Below are positions 27,201 to 35,108 of a stretch of 64,000 nucleotides of DNA, in pieces (position 1 is the stretch's first letter; every line of letters begins with the position of its first letter). A program made the position numbers and the translations under genes. The DNA comes from Flavobacterium sp. Root901 (GTDB taxonomy: Bacteria; Bacteroidota; Bacteroidia; Flavobacteriales; Flavobacteriaceae), in the NCBI RefSeq assembly GCF_001429765.1, contig NZ_LMJB01000007.1:1-64000 (forward strand). The letters are read 5' to 3'. Below the pieces are notes generated by a model. The model did no database searches. It saw nothing but the letters and a program-made list of their open reading frames with translations, and had not been told where the DNA came from.

Positions 27201-27390
27201 GAACATTCATTTTAAATCGCCCTTCGGCATCTGTAATTGCGCTAAATGGTTTTCCCTGAACTTCAACCGATGCGCCAACAATAGCTTTGTTTTCTGCATC
27301 TGCCACTATTCCTGTTATTAGTCGGTTTTGCGCCGCCGCACTCAGGCCGCATAACAATACCATTCCTAAAACTGCTAATATTCGTTTCAT
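24295..27390 (-). CDS. SusC/RagA TonB-dependent outer membrane transporter
   Basis: A roughly 1030-residue TonB-linked pore. After the signal peptide (ending SAAAQ) comes a carboxypeptidase-regulatory-like domain (about 25-105), a TonB-box region with DVVVTSFG, the plug with LQGKIAGVNV and YVVDGIPIDN, and the beta-barrel ending in an aromatic residue (ALNVKF). It imports an oligosaccharide or similar nutrient with SusD. I prefer the ATG at 27390, which gives a clean signal peptide; an ATG at 27396 adds two residues. Operator-like sequences upstream indicate control by the LacI-family regulator. Confidence 0.93.
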   Translation of the reverse strand: MKRILAVLGMVLLCGLSAAAQNRLITGIVADAENKAIVGASVEVQGKPFSAITDAEGRFKMNVPEGRVTLNISSMGFESKSVVVQENENRVSAVLNETTQELKDVVVTSFGVKKQKKSLGYAVGELKGEDLTKNKEINLGNALQGKIAGVNVSAPVTGPSGSSRVVIRGATSASGLNQPLYVVDGIPIDNTQQGNAGMYGGADKGDGMSSFNPDDIASISVLKGSSASALYGYRGSNGVILITTKKGKNGTGIGVDFSTNSTFNTPASLLHWQDQYGAGAPDVNTNVPTRFTNLQELRDSYYFAWGDKYDGTPAISIDGVTRPYKAYGKNNVENFYRTGYSFSNTLAISGGNETTNFRLSFGNTKDESILPGTNFGRNNVNLSLNSSPNKKINIETNAQYISEKSKNRPYLNDSPRNPSFPTTFMVPSNDIRWISNPYDANGGEEDYFASNVYHTNPYFATDQPLNSDLRKRFIGSAKVTYNITDKIYAKGVVGVDDINYEYTEIEPTGINYSPGGSYENRVENRSEFNASGYLGYKGDIVKNLTLDAFIGANRQDNRYSGIKMRGTNFIVPFKYFYANTQPDKTEKLYSKSEVNSLFYSADLGYKDFLFLSLTGRQDWFSTLYVDDNTTFYPSVNTSFVYSEIIKLPEWMSYGKIRAGWGNVGGALPEAYALILTYIAPDGQTESQGQPILGINGDTVPNKFLKPYNVSTIEFGFENTFFNNRLSTDLTFYSKKTTKDITDADISIGSGFKTTKINVGEILNKGIEFAINLKAIKTEKFSWNIGYNFAYNESEVVSLSDKINTKSIEGNRDARASVVLEKGQPFGVIKAYDYLRDANGNIVLSSDGRFQRGDLIIAGQGVAPTSMGLSNDFSYKNFTLSVFVDAKFGGEIYSATNQLGTRYGLSEITLPGREGGIKVSGTDVNGAPVNTTVSAYNYWRSYSDVTSNFVYDADFVKLRAISFSYNFPKAYIEKTPFQSISLAFSAHNLWTIYDKVPNIDPESNYSNSNAQGMERASMPLTRNYGVALNVKF

Positions 27391-27563
27391 AAGCATTCTT
27401 TTTGGTTATTTGTTTTGATTTGATTTGTTTACTTGTTTTCTGTGTTAATTATTAATAAAAATTTGAACTATATAGTAATATGAGCTTTTCAATATTACAT
27501 ATTTTTATGTTAAAAACCTTATTATAATGATTACTCAAAGTCAGTAAAATAAGGGAATATTTA

Positions 27564-27614
27564 ACTAAATCGTTTTAGTGATACAGATAAAAAAAACGTT
27601 GTTTAGTATCACGT
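27564..27614 (-). promoter_or_regulatory. Operator-like sites before susC
   Basis: ACTAAATCGTTTTAGT (27564-27579) is a palindrome around a central CG with one mismatched pair. A second CG-centred half-match with GTTTAGT lies at about 27590-27607. The pair GTGATAC (27578-27584) and GTATCAC (27607-27613) forms a further inverted repeat. LacI-family operators are typically CG-centred palindromes of this size. Confidence 0.65.
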
Positions 27615-27637
27615 TGTCATTCTAAAATTGATCTGCT

Positions 27638-28648
27638 TTAAACCGATTCTCTTATAATAAGCTTTCCTTTTTGCAGCACTTTTTGTATTTTACAATTCTC
27701 CAGATTTGTCATTTGATCCATTAATAGCTGAATAGATTTAACGGCAATCTCTTCTATTGGCTGTGCAATAACCGAAATTGTGGGCGTATGCAGTTTAAAA
27801 CTATCATGGTCGTCAAAACTTATTACTGCAATATCGTCTGGAATTATATATTTTAAACTTCTAAAAGCCTGAAGCCCGGCAAGACCTAAATAATTGGCCA
27901 GAAAGAGAACTGCGTCAATATTTCGGTTTTCTGAAAAGAATTTAATAATAGAATCAATTCTGCTTTCTTCATTAGTATTATAATCCAGATATAACGAATA
28001 TTCGTTGTTATAAATTCCGGCTTCTTTCAGTGCATCAGCATATCCTTTTTCCCGTAACTTCATCTGGATCATTCCGGATTTATTATTGACAACTGCTATA
28101 TTTCTGCGCCCTTTGCTAATTAAAAACTGAGTAGCAGCATATGATCCCTCATAGTTATCCATAACAACATGACTCACTTTTTGATTAGCAAAATGCCTGT
28201 CGATTAAAACTACAGGTTTTTGCATTTTTAAAAGCATTGTGATTGTTTTTTCTAAATTTTTGGTTGGAGTTATAATAAAACCTTCAACGTTTGCCTGCAA
28301 AAGACTCTGCACCAGTTCTTCAGAGCGGTCATTGTTATCACTGGTACTGCAGTAAAAAACCCTGTAATCGATATTCCTGGCTTCGTCTTCAATAACACGC
28401 GCTAAATCAGCAAAGAACTGATTTGAAATATCTTCTACAATAAGTCCAATCGAGCGCGTTTTTCCGGTTCTCAGGCTGCTGGCAATCATACTGGGTTTGT
28501 ATTGAAGCTTTTGAGCAACCTGCTGCACTTTTTTTATCACAGCCGGACTAATTGCCATTTTTTCACCTTTCCCATTAATTACAAAAGACACTGTAGAAAT
28601 AGACACTTCTGCCTGGTTAGCAATATCTCTTATTGTAATCTTTTTCAT
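27638..28648 (-). CDS. LacI-family transcriptional regulator
   Basis: A 336-residue regulator with an N-terminal helix-turn-helix (TIRDIANQAEVSISTVSFVING, about 4-25), hinge helix near VQQVAQKLQYKPSMIASSL, and a periplasmic-binding-protein-like sugar-sensing domain beginning RSIGLIVEDISNQFF. It lies upstream of susC on the same strand. The same 13-bp sequence AAATCGTTTTAGT occurs in front of its own gene and in front of susC, so it probably controls both. The effector is unknown; a sugar is expected. Confidence 0.93.
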   Translation of the reverse strand: MKKITIRDIANQAEVSISTVSFVINGKGEKMAISPAVIKKVQQVAQKLQYKPSMIASSLRTGKTRSIGLIVEDISNQFFADLARVIEDEARNIDYRVFYCSTSDNNDRSEELVQSLLQANVEGFIITPTKNLEKTITMLLKMQKPVVLIDRHFANQKVSHVVMDNYEGSYAATQFLISKGRRNIAVVNNKSGMIQMKLREKGYADALKEAGIYNNEYSLYLDYNTNEESRIDSIIKFFSENRNIDAVLFLANYLGLAGLQAFRSLKYIIPDDIAVISFDDHDSFKLHTPTISVIAQPIEEIAVKSIQLLMDQMTNLENCKIQKVLQKGKLIIRESV

Positions 28649-28687
28649 CGGGCGTGTAAATTATTGTGGCATATTTTTATTACATCA

Positions 28688-28749
28688 CAAATATATACAA
28701 ATGAAACTTACAAAATCGTTTTAGTAAAATTTATTTTTAATAAATCGTT
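28688..28749 (-). promoter_or_regulatory. lacI promoter and operator
   Basis: On the minus strand TATATTTG (28695-28688) matches the -7 consensus. The 13-mer AAATCGTTTTAGT at 28713-28725 is identical to 27567-27579 in front of susC and covers the region where a -33 element would lie. A shorter AAATCGTT lies at 28742-28749, 29 bp further upstream. This suggests autoregulation. Confidence 0.65.
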
Positions 28750-28934
28750 AATTTATTCCCAAAATAAAAAGAAATAATCAGCACATACAGGTTTTTTATC
28801 AGTTATTGTTATTTTGACTTTATTGCTATTTCTAGTTGTATCTGCTGATTTGATAAGTTTTTGATGTAGTAATTTGAGATTTGTAATGGTGATTTTTAAG
28901 AAAAATATCTCGTTCATACATTACAAAATGAAGT

Positions 28935-28975
28935 AAAAAGTGCCTAAAGAATAAATATTCCTCAGACACTTTTTT
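28935..28975 (-). terminator. Terminator of the MutS-like gene
   Basis: AAAAAGTG pairs with CACTTTTT, with CT/AG and an inner GAATA/TATTC-type stem, and runs into Ts on the minus strand. It lies about 160 bp past the stop at 29138. Confidence 0.65.
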
Positions 28976-29137
28976 ATTGAAACTTTATGTGAAAGTTTGA
29001 AGTTTAGATTGTGGAGTTTATTGCGAAGATTTCTCGTTCCTCTAAATGAAGATTGTGTCGAAAATATTGAGTAGTAAATTTGTAAAAGTTTTAAACTTTA
29101 ACAAGATGTCAAAATCTACATTCTAAAATCTAAAATC

Positions 29138-30910
29138 CTAAATAACCCCCATTTTCTGCATCAAAAAAGTGGCGCTTTTGTTTTTACAAATTCCGCTGCG
29201 GAGTTTATAATCAAAATGAAGTTCGTTGTTTTGAATCTCAACTTCAAAACACTGATTCGTTAAAACATCCGGATATTCATTTGTTGTTAAACACACTTCA
29301 ATATCATGTGTGGCAATCGCTCCAATAGCTTTTTTACTAATGACTTTTTTAACCACTTCGATAGTTCCGTTCCGCTTGTCATCAGAATTTGTTCCGCGTA
29401 AAATTTCATCCAATAAAACAAAAGCCGGACGTTCTTCTAAAGCATCCATAATCTGTTTTAACCTTTTAATTTCGGCAAAGAAATACGATTCACTATCCGC
29501 AAGCGAATCTGACAATCGCATTGAAACCAATACTTGAAGTGGATGAATAGTAGCTTTTGAAGCACAAACAGCTGAACCAATTCCGCCTAAAACCATATTG
29601 ATTCCTAAACTTCTTAAAAAAGTACTTTTTCCGGACATATTTGATCCCGTCAAAATCATAAAAGATTGAGGATAAAAATGAGTGTCATTACCTACTCTGG
29701 TTTCGGGATTCAGCAATGGATGGCTTAAATTTTCGAAACTTATCTTATATCCTGAGTTGATTTCCGGAAAAACAAAATCAGGGTTATTATAACTCAGATT
29801 TGCCAAACTATTTAAAGCTTCAAATTCGCCAATTATATTTATCCAGTTTTCCAGTTCATCAGAATAATCATTTTTCCATTTTAAAAGCGCCCTTAAAACA
29901 TGCAGATTAAACAGAAAGGTACCATTAAACAGAATTGCTGTTACAAAGTTGCTCACCGTATCCATTCTCGAAAACAATTCAGATAACTGCTTTAAATGAG
30001 AACTTGCAGCTGCATTTTTAAAAACTAACTGACTTTGCAATTCTGTTAACTTCTTAGATTCAAAGTTTTCAGTTTCGATCTTTTTAATCAGTAAACTATA
30101 ATATTTAATGGTTTTATCAATATTATCAGCTTTTGCAATTTCAGATTGAATTCGTTTTAATGCTCTTCCTAAAACTATTAAATTAAAAATAAAAATATAG
30201 GTTGCGTACGATAAAAGAATCGCTTTTGAAGTTATAAAATAACCAATAATAAAACCGAAAAATAGAATTGGAAGAATAATTGAGAAGGAAACTAAAACTT
30301 TAGATAAAGAATTATTTTTAAATGAAATCCAATGAATTAATGAATCATACGAATTTTTACTATCATTACTGACAGCAGCAAGGGATTCAAAAGACTGACG
30401 CCAGTCTATTTTGTTTTTTAATTCTTCTACGGCTTCCTGATTTTCAAGAATGGTTTCGTTAGAAAAAAGAGTAAGCAGTTTATGTGCTAATGTTTTTTTG
30501 CCAATAAAAGTAGCAGTTCTGTTTAAATTCTGAAATAAAGAATGCTCTCCAAAAATATCTAAATCGTAAGCATAAGGATGATGAAAATCGTTAAATTCTA
30601 TTCCATTTTCAAAAAAAAGCTTTTCTCTTTTTAAGTATGATATTTCATCTTCATTAATCTTTAAAACCGCTTTGGTTAATTCTCTTTCAAAAGACAATTT
30701 TGAATGGATTCGCATTAAAAAAAGAAAACCGGCAAAAGATAAAAAAGCAGGCAGCATATATATTGTTTCGCTGGTTTTGATGTAATAAAACAACATAAAC
30801 AAACAAAAAAATATGCTCAAAAGCCTTAGCAGACTTATACTATTATATCTTTTGCTGATTTTATTAAAAATTTTTGAATAGTGTCCGACCTTACTTAAAT
30901 ATATTTCCAT
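29138..30910 (-). CDS. Membrane-associated MutS-family ATPase
   Basis: A 590-residue protein with a MutS-type ATPase at its C-terminus: Walker A TGSNMSGKSTFL (about 422-433), Walker B in FVLLDEILRGTNS and the downstream IGAIATHD. Instead of the mismatch-recognition domains of MutS it has hydrophobic segments near residues 30-70 and 205-250, so it is probably membrane-bound. Such MutS-like proteins are common in Bacteroidota and have no proven role in mismatch repair. It lies 66 bp after the universal stress gene on the same strand, and the two may be co-transcribed. Confidence 0.85.
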   Translation of the reverse strand: MEIYLSKVGHYSKIFNKISKRYNSISLLRLLSIFFCLFMLFYYIKTSETIYMLPAFLSFAGFLFLMRIHSKLSFERELTKAVLKINEDEISYLKREKLFFENGIEFNDFHHPYAYDLDIFGEHSLFQNLNRTATFIGKKTLAHKLLTLFSNETILENQEAVEELKNKIDWRQSFESLAAVSNDSKNSYDSLIHWISFKNNSLSKVLVSFSIILPILFFGFIIGYFITSKAILLSYATYIFIFNLIVLGRALKRIQSEIAKADNIDKTIKYYSLLIKKIETENFESKKLTELQSQLVFKNAAASSHLKQLSELFSRMDTVSNFVTAILFNGTFLFNLHVLRALLKWKNDYSDELENWINIIGEFEALNSLANLSYNNPDFVFPEINSGYKISFENLSHPLLNPETRVGNDTHFYPQSFMILTGSNMSGKSTFLRSLGINMVLGGIGSAVCASKATIHPLQVLVSMRLSDSLADSESYFFAEIKRLKQIMDALEERPAFVLLDEILRGTNSDDKRNGTIEVVKKVISKKAIGAIATHDIEVCLTTNEYPDVLTNQCFEVEIQNNELHFDYKLRSGICKNKSATFLMQKMGVI

Positions 30911-30976
30911 TTCAAAATTTACTGAAATACAAATATAGGTTTTACACTTTCAAAATTTAAGGTGTCAAAGTAGAAT

Positions 30977-31810
30977 TTATTTTTCATGCATGATCAAAAC
31001 TGGAATAGAAACTTCTTTAGTGATTTTTTTGCTAAATCCGGAATCGAAAATACTTTCAAAAAAAGATCTTTTGTGTGTAATTGTGGTCAAAATATCAATG
31101 TCTTTATAGAGAATAAAATCCAGAATTGTTTCTTTGACATCGTCACTTGGCAAAACCAGGAATTCTACATTTTCGCCTGCAAATTCAACTTCCCATTCTC
31201 TAATAGTAGCGTCAGGAACATCAGAGCTTGAAGTTTTCACGTACAGGCTTTTCACTTTTGCTTCTGTTTTTTTGGCTATTTTGAGCACTTTTTTAAGAAC
31301 ACTTTTGTCTTTTTCGCGATATCTTGTCGTAAAAGCAATCGTTTTGATTTTCTTAAATTTAGCATCGGTAGGAACACATAAAACCGGAACATTGACTTCT
31401 GAAATTACAGAATTTGTGTTAGAACCGGTAAAGAATTTTGTCCAGTCAGAACTTCCTGTTGTTCCCATAATTACAAAATCAATCTCGTCTTCTTCTACTG
31501 CATTTTTTAAGTTATAAATCAAATCACCATCCATTAAACGGTGTTTTATTACAATATCATCAAGTTTTCGTTCTGCTGCAATGGCCCTTAATTTTGGAAT
31601 TTCATCTTTAAACATTTCAAATTTGGCCAATTCGATAGAACTGTATATAGAAGCATAATTCTCCGGAAAAAACTGGCTGTCATAAACCGGAATCTCAAAC
31701 GTATGTAATAAAATAAGTTCTGCTTTGACAATTTTAGCAAATTCTAAAGCGTGAACAAATGCGTTCGTTGCTGCTTCAGAAAAATCTGTTGGGAATAATA
31801 TCTTTTTCAT
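30977..31810 (-). CDS. Universal stress protein, two-domain
   Basis: A 277-residue cytosolic protein with two Usp domains in tandem (about 1-140 and 150-277). The first opens MKKILFPTDFSEAATNAFVHAL and contains FVIMGTTGSSDWTKFFTGSN, the ATP-loop region. The second starts IKTIAFTTRYREKD and ends FSKKITKEVSIPVLIMHEK, and looks degenerate in its loop. Usp proteins help survival under stress by unclear means. It is transcribed divergently from mnmE. Confidence 0.92.
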   Translation of the reverse strand: MKKILFPTDFSEAATNAFVHALEFAKIVKAELILLHTFEIPVYDSQFFPENYASIYSSIELAKFEMFKDEIPKLRAIAAERKLDDIVIKHRLMDGDLIYNLKNAVEEDEIDFVIMGTTGSSDWTKFFTGSNTNSVISEVNVPVLCVPTDAKFKKIKTIAFTTRYREKDKSVLKKVLKIAKKTEAKVKSLYVKTSSSDVPDATIREWEVEFAGENVEFLVLPSDDVKETILDFILYKDIDILTTITHKRSFFESIFDSGFSKKITKEVSIPVLIMHEK

Positions 31811-31981
31811 TTTACTTCAGATTATAGGTTTGTTACTCAAATTTAATCATTCTAAACCCAAAACAACCTGATAATTATCAGTAATTTAACACTTAATAAT
31901 TTCTTAATAAGTCTTTAATTTCAACCCCAAATTAACCTATTCTGCTAATCATTAAGACTTTAGAATTTTCTGCTTTTTTCT

Positions 31982-31989
31982 TACCTTTG
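31982..31989 (+). promoter_or_regulatory. mnmE promoter, probably leaderless
   Basis: TACCTTTG matches TAnnTTTG exactly and ends 4 bp before the mnmE ATG. Given that transcription starts about 7 bases past the centre of this element, the mRNA should begin at or next to the start codon. Confidence 0.65.
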
Positions 31990-31993
31990 CAAC

Positions 31994-33394
31994 ATGATAA
32001 ATCAAGATTCTATAGTTGCATTAGCGACTCCGTCAGGAGCCGGGGCTATTGCTGTAATTCGAATTTCCGGAGCCGGGGCTATTTCGATTGGAAATTCTGT
32101 TTTTAAATCTATTAAAAATAAAGACCTGACGAAGCAAAAAACACATACGCTGCATTTAGGTCATATTGTCGACAGTGAAAAAACACTGGACGAAGTTTTG
32201 GTTTCTGTTTTTAAAGGACCTAATTCTTATACAGGCGAAGATACCATCGAAATATCCTGTCACGGTTCTACTTATATACAACAGCAGATTATTCAGTTAT
32301 TACTGAGAAAAGGCTGCAGAATGGCCGATGCGGGAGAATTTACCCTGAGAGCTTTCCTTAACGGAAAACTGGATTTGTCGCAGGCAGAAGCTGTTGCCGA
32401 TTTAATTTCATCGGATAACGAAGCATCGCACCAAATTGCAATGAAGCAAATGCGCGGTGGTTTTAGTAATGAAATTGCCAAACTGCGGGAGGAACTTTTG
32501 AATTTTGCTTCTTTAATTGAACTTGAATTAGATTTTGCAGAAGAAGATGTAGAATTTGCAGACAGAACGCAGTTTTATGAATTATTAAACCGTATTGAAT
32601 TTGTTTTAAAACGTTTAATCGACTCTTTTGCAGTTGGAAATGTTATTAAAAATGGTATTCCGGTTGCGATTGTTGGCGAACCAAATGTTGGAAAATCAAC
32701 GTTGTTGAATGCTTTATTAAATGAAGAACGCGCTATTGTTTCTGACATTGCCGGAACAACACGCGATACAATTGAAGATGAATTAGTGATTGGCGGAATT
32801 GGTTTCAGATTTATTGATACAGCCGGAATTCGTGAAACTAAAGATGTTGTAGAAAGTATTGGAATCAAAAAAACTTTTGAAAAAATCGATCAGGCACAAG
32901 TGGTTATTTATTTATTTGATGGTTTAAAGTTTAAAGCATCGAGTTCAGAATTTGTATCAGAAATTGAACAAATCAAAAATAAATATCCGTTAAAACCTCT
33001 AATCATTGTGGTAAACAAAAAAGATATTTTATCTGAAGGTGAAGTTTTAAATATTACCAGCAAGCTTGAAAATTTAAACGCAAAACTTTTATTAATTTCT
33101 GCGAAACAAAAAATTGGTGTTGAAGAATTAAAGAATGAATTACTTTCATTTGTAAATACAGGAGCATTGCGAAATAATGAAACAATTGTAACTAACACAA
33201 GACATTATGATTCCTTGTTAAAAGCTTTAGATGAAATTCAGAAAGTAAAATTTGGCCTCGAGACAAATCTTTCCAGCGACTTAATTGCACTGGATATTCG
33301 TGAAGCTTTATATCAATTTGGTCTTATCACAGGTCAGGTTTCAAATGATGAATTACTGGGTAATATTTTTGCTAATTTCTGCATCGGAAAATAA
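31994..33394 (+). CDS. mnmE: tRNA modification GTPase MnmE
   Basis: A 466-residue GTPase that, with MnmG, builds the 5-carboxymethylaminomethyl group on wobble uridine of tRNAs. The N-terminal tetrahydrofolate-binding domain (DSIVALATPSGAGAIAVIRISG), the G1 loop GEPNVGKST (228-236), DTAG, NKKD and the C-terminal CIGK with the essential cysteine are all present. The length is normal. The promoter element directly before the start suggests a leaderless transcript. A hypothetical gene follows after 60 bp. Confidence 0.96.
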   Translation: MINQDSIVALATPSGAGAIAVIRISGAGAISIGNSVFKSIKNKDLTKQKTHTLHLGHIVDSEKTLDEVLVSVFKGPNSYTGEDTIEISCHGSTYIQQQIIQLLLRKGCRMADAGEFTLRAFLNGKLDLSQAEAVADLISSDNEASHQIAMKQMRGGFSNEIAKLREELLNFASLIELELDFAEEDVEFADRTQFYELLNRIEFVLKRLIDSFAVGNVIKNGIPVAIVGEPNVGKSTLLNALLNEERAIVSDIAGTTRDTIEDELVIGGIGFRFIDTAGIRETKDVVESIGIKKTFEKIDQAQVVIYLFDGLKFKASSSEFVSEIEQIKNKYPLKPLIIVVNKKDILSEGEVLNITSKLENLNAKLLLISAKQKIGVEELKNELLSFVNTGALRNNETIVTNTRHYDSLLKALDEIQKVKFGLETNLSSDLIALDIREALYQFGLITGQVSNDELLGNIFANFCIGK

Positions 33395-33436
33395 TCCAGC
33401 AATTATACAGACAAAAAACAAATCGTAAACTTATAA

Positions 33437-33814
<378 letters not shown>

Positions 33815-34349
33815 TCTTTTAGAAAAAAGTTCAGAAGATGTCGAAGCTAATTTTTTAATCAGCTTTTTAAATTTCTTACCGGAGACTTTCTCTGCCTTCG
33901 TTTATAATATCCTCAACATTTCTCAGAACATAGTAAAACTATTTCAAGTTTGTTTTTAAAATCTTCATATAAAAACAACTTGAAAATCAGCCGAATAAAT
34001 TTAAATCTCATTGATATTATATAAAATTCTACGTATTAACTATAAAATCATAAGCCGAGAAGATTATAAATTTGATAAAAAGCTAAGCAGGTAAATTAGG
34101 GATGAAAATAATACCTTATTTACTGTATAAACTGAAGTAATTTTTAAAATTGAATTATATAACAGTGTGTTTTATTTTAATTTTCTAAATAATAAGAAAA
34201 ATGTAATGAACTGTGAATTATGTAATTATAAAACTTTTAAATATAAAATTATTACAGGATAACGGACATAAATTTACATCCCGTTTAATTTTCGTACAAT
34301 CACAGAACAACGGAGCCTAAATACACAAACAAACTTAAACTACTATACT
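33815..34349. other. Intergenic region, 535 bp
   Basis: Very AT-rich. A weak hairpin (AAGCT/AGCTT, about 33844-33866) lies just after the upstream gene. On the minus strand at about 33830-33940 there are short coding-like snatches in two frames separated by stops, too short to call. I see nothing else. Confidence 0.5.
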
Positions 34350-34613
34350 ATGAATTATGATGAAAGAGAAAATTTTCCATTCAACGAAGTGGATTTTCAA
34401 AATGACGAATTAAAATTTAGCAGACAAGAATCTCATTACTCTTCCTTGTATGATTCAATTACTGTATGCAGCGATCATGAAATCGGCCGTTATTTTAGAG
34501 GCCAGTGCAACGCTACCGCTTGGGATGATGAAGATTTAGATGATAACCTGGAAGAAGAAAACGCTTATTATGAAGAAGATGATTCATTAGAAAGTATGGA
34601 TCGTCCTTTATAA
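34350..34613 (+). CDS. Small acidic protein of unknown function
   Basis: An 87-residue protein I do not recognise. The C-terminal third is strongly acidic (WDDEDLDDNLEEENAYYEEDD), with no signal peptide, membrane segment or cysteine cluster. It has a proper terminator downstream and a long AT-rich upstream region that can carry a promoter, which supports a real gene. The acidity suggests binding to a basic partner or to cations, but this is a guess. Confidence 0.6.
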   Translation: MNYDERENFPFNEVDFQNDELKFSRQESHYSSLYDSITVCSDHEIGRYFRGQCNATAWDDEDLDDNLEEENAYYEEDDSLESMDRPL

Positions 34614-34632
34614 ATCCTTATATTAAATAATA

Positions 34633-34664
34633 AAAAAAGCTATCCGATTTAGATAGCTTTTTTT
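34633..34664. terminator. Bidirectional terminator
   Basis: AAAAAGCTATC pairs with GATAGCTTTTT, with A- and T-runs on the two sides. It lies between the convergent genes at 34350-34613 and 34688-34936. Confidence 0.85.
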
Positions 34665-34687
34665 ATTTTTCTGGTTTAGTTTGGTTT

Positions 34688-34936
34688 TTATTTAAAGACA
34701 GTAACTGCGTGAGTAAGATTTTCATTAGAAATAAAAGCGGCAATAAAATCTTTAACTTCATTTCTGCTTTCAACCGGAGTTTCAAAAGAGTTTATATGAT
34801 ACTCATCATCCTGATCTAATATGTGTATGATCTCCGTATAGCCTTTGGAAATTAAACTGCCTTTTAACTTAATTACATTAAACTGCTCGCGTCCGTCTAA
34901 TTCTTTACGTACTTTTAGTTTTATAGCTCTTTCCAT
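34688..34936 (-). CDS. Hypothetical small protein
   Basis: An 82-residue protein I do not recognise, beginning MERAIKLKVRKELDGREQFN. It has no signal peptide or known motif; a mix of strands and helices (VIKLKGSLISKGYTEIIHIL, SRNEVKDFIAAFI) suggests a small globular domain. The convergent terminator and independent position support it as a gene. Confidence 0.6.
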   Translation of the reverse strand: MERAIKLKVRKELDGREQFNVIKLKGSLISKGYTEIIHILDQDDEYHINSFETPVESRNEVKDFIAAFISNENLTHAVTVFK

Positions 34937-35108
34937 ATATTAATATTTAAATTAATTCCTTAACTATTTCTTTATCAAATATAAACATTCAATTAAGAGA
35001 TCAGTAGAAATTTAAATACTAGTTATCAACTGTTTATCAGCATATTATCAACAATTGATTTTTCATAAAGAAATCTATTTTTTAAGTTTTATGACTTTCG
35101 TTTTTATT

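Larger units (their letters stand above)
28649..29137. other. Intergenic region upstream of lacI
   Basis: 489 bp. It contains the lacI promoter and operators (28688-28749) and the terminator at 28935-28975. From 28980 to 29137 the sequence is AT-rich with short CTAAAATC-like echoes (29120-29140) and no gene. Confidence 0.6.

Noticed and set aside
33830-33950. Coding-like fragments on the minus strand in two frames, suggesting a decayed small gene
   Set aside because: Each piece is short and interrupted by stops, and I could not match it to any family.
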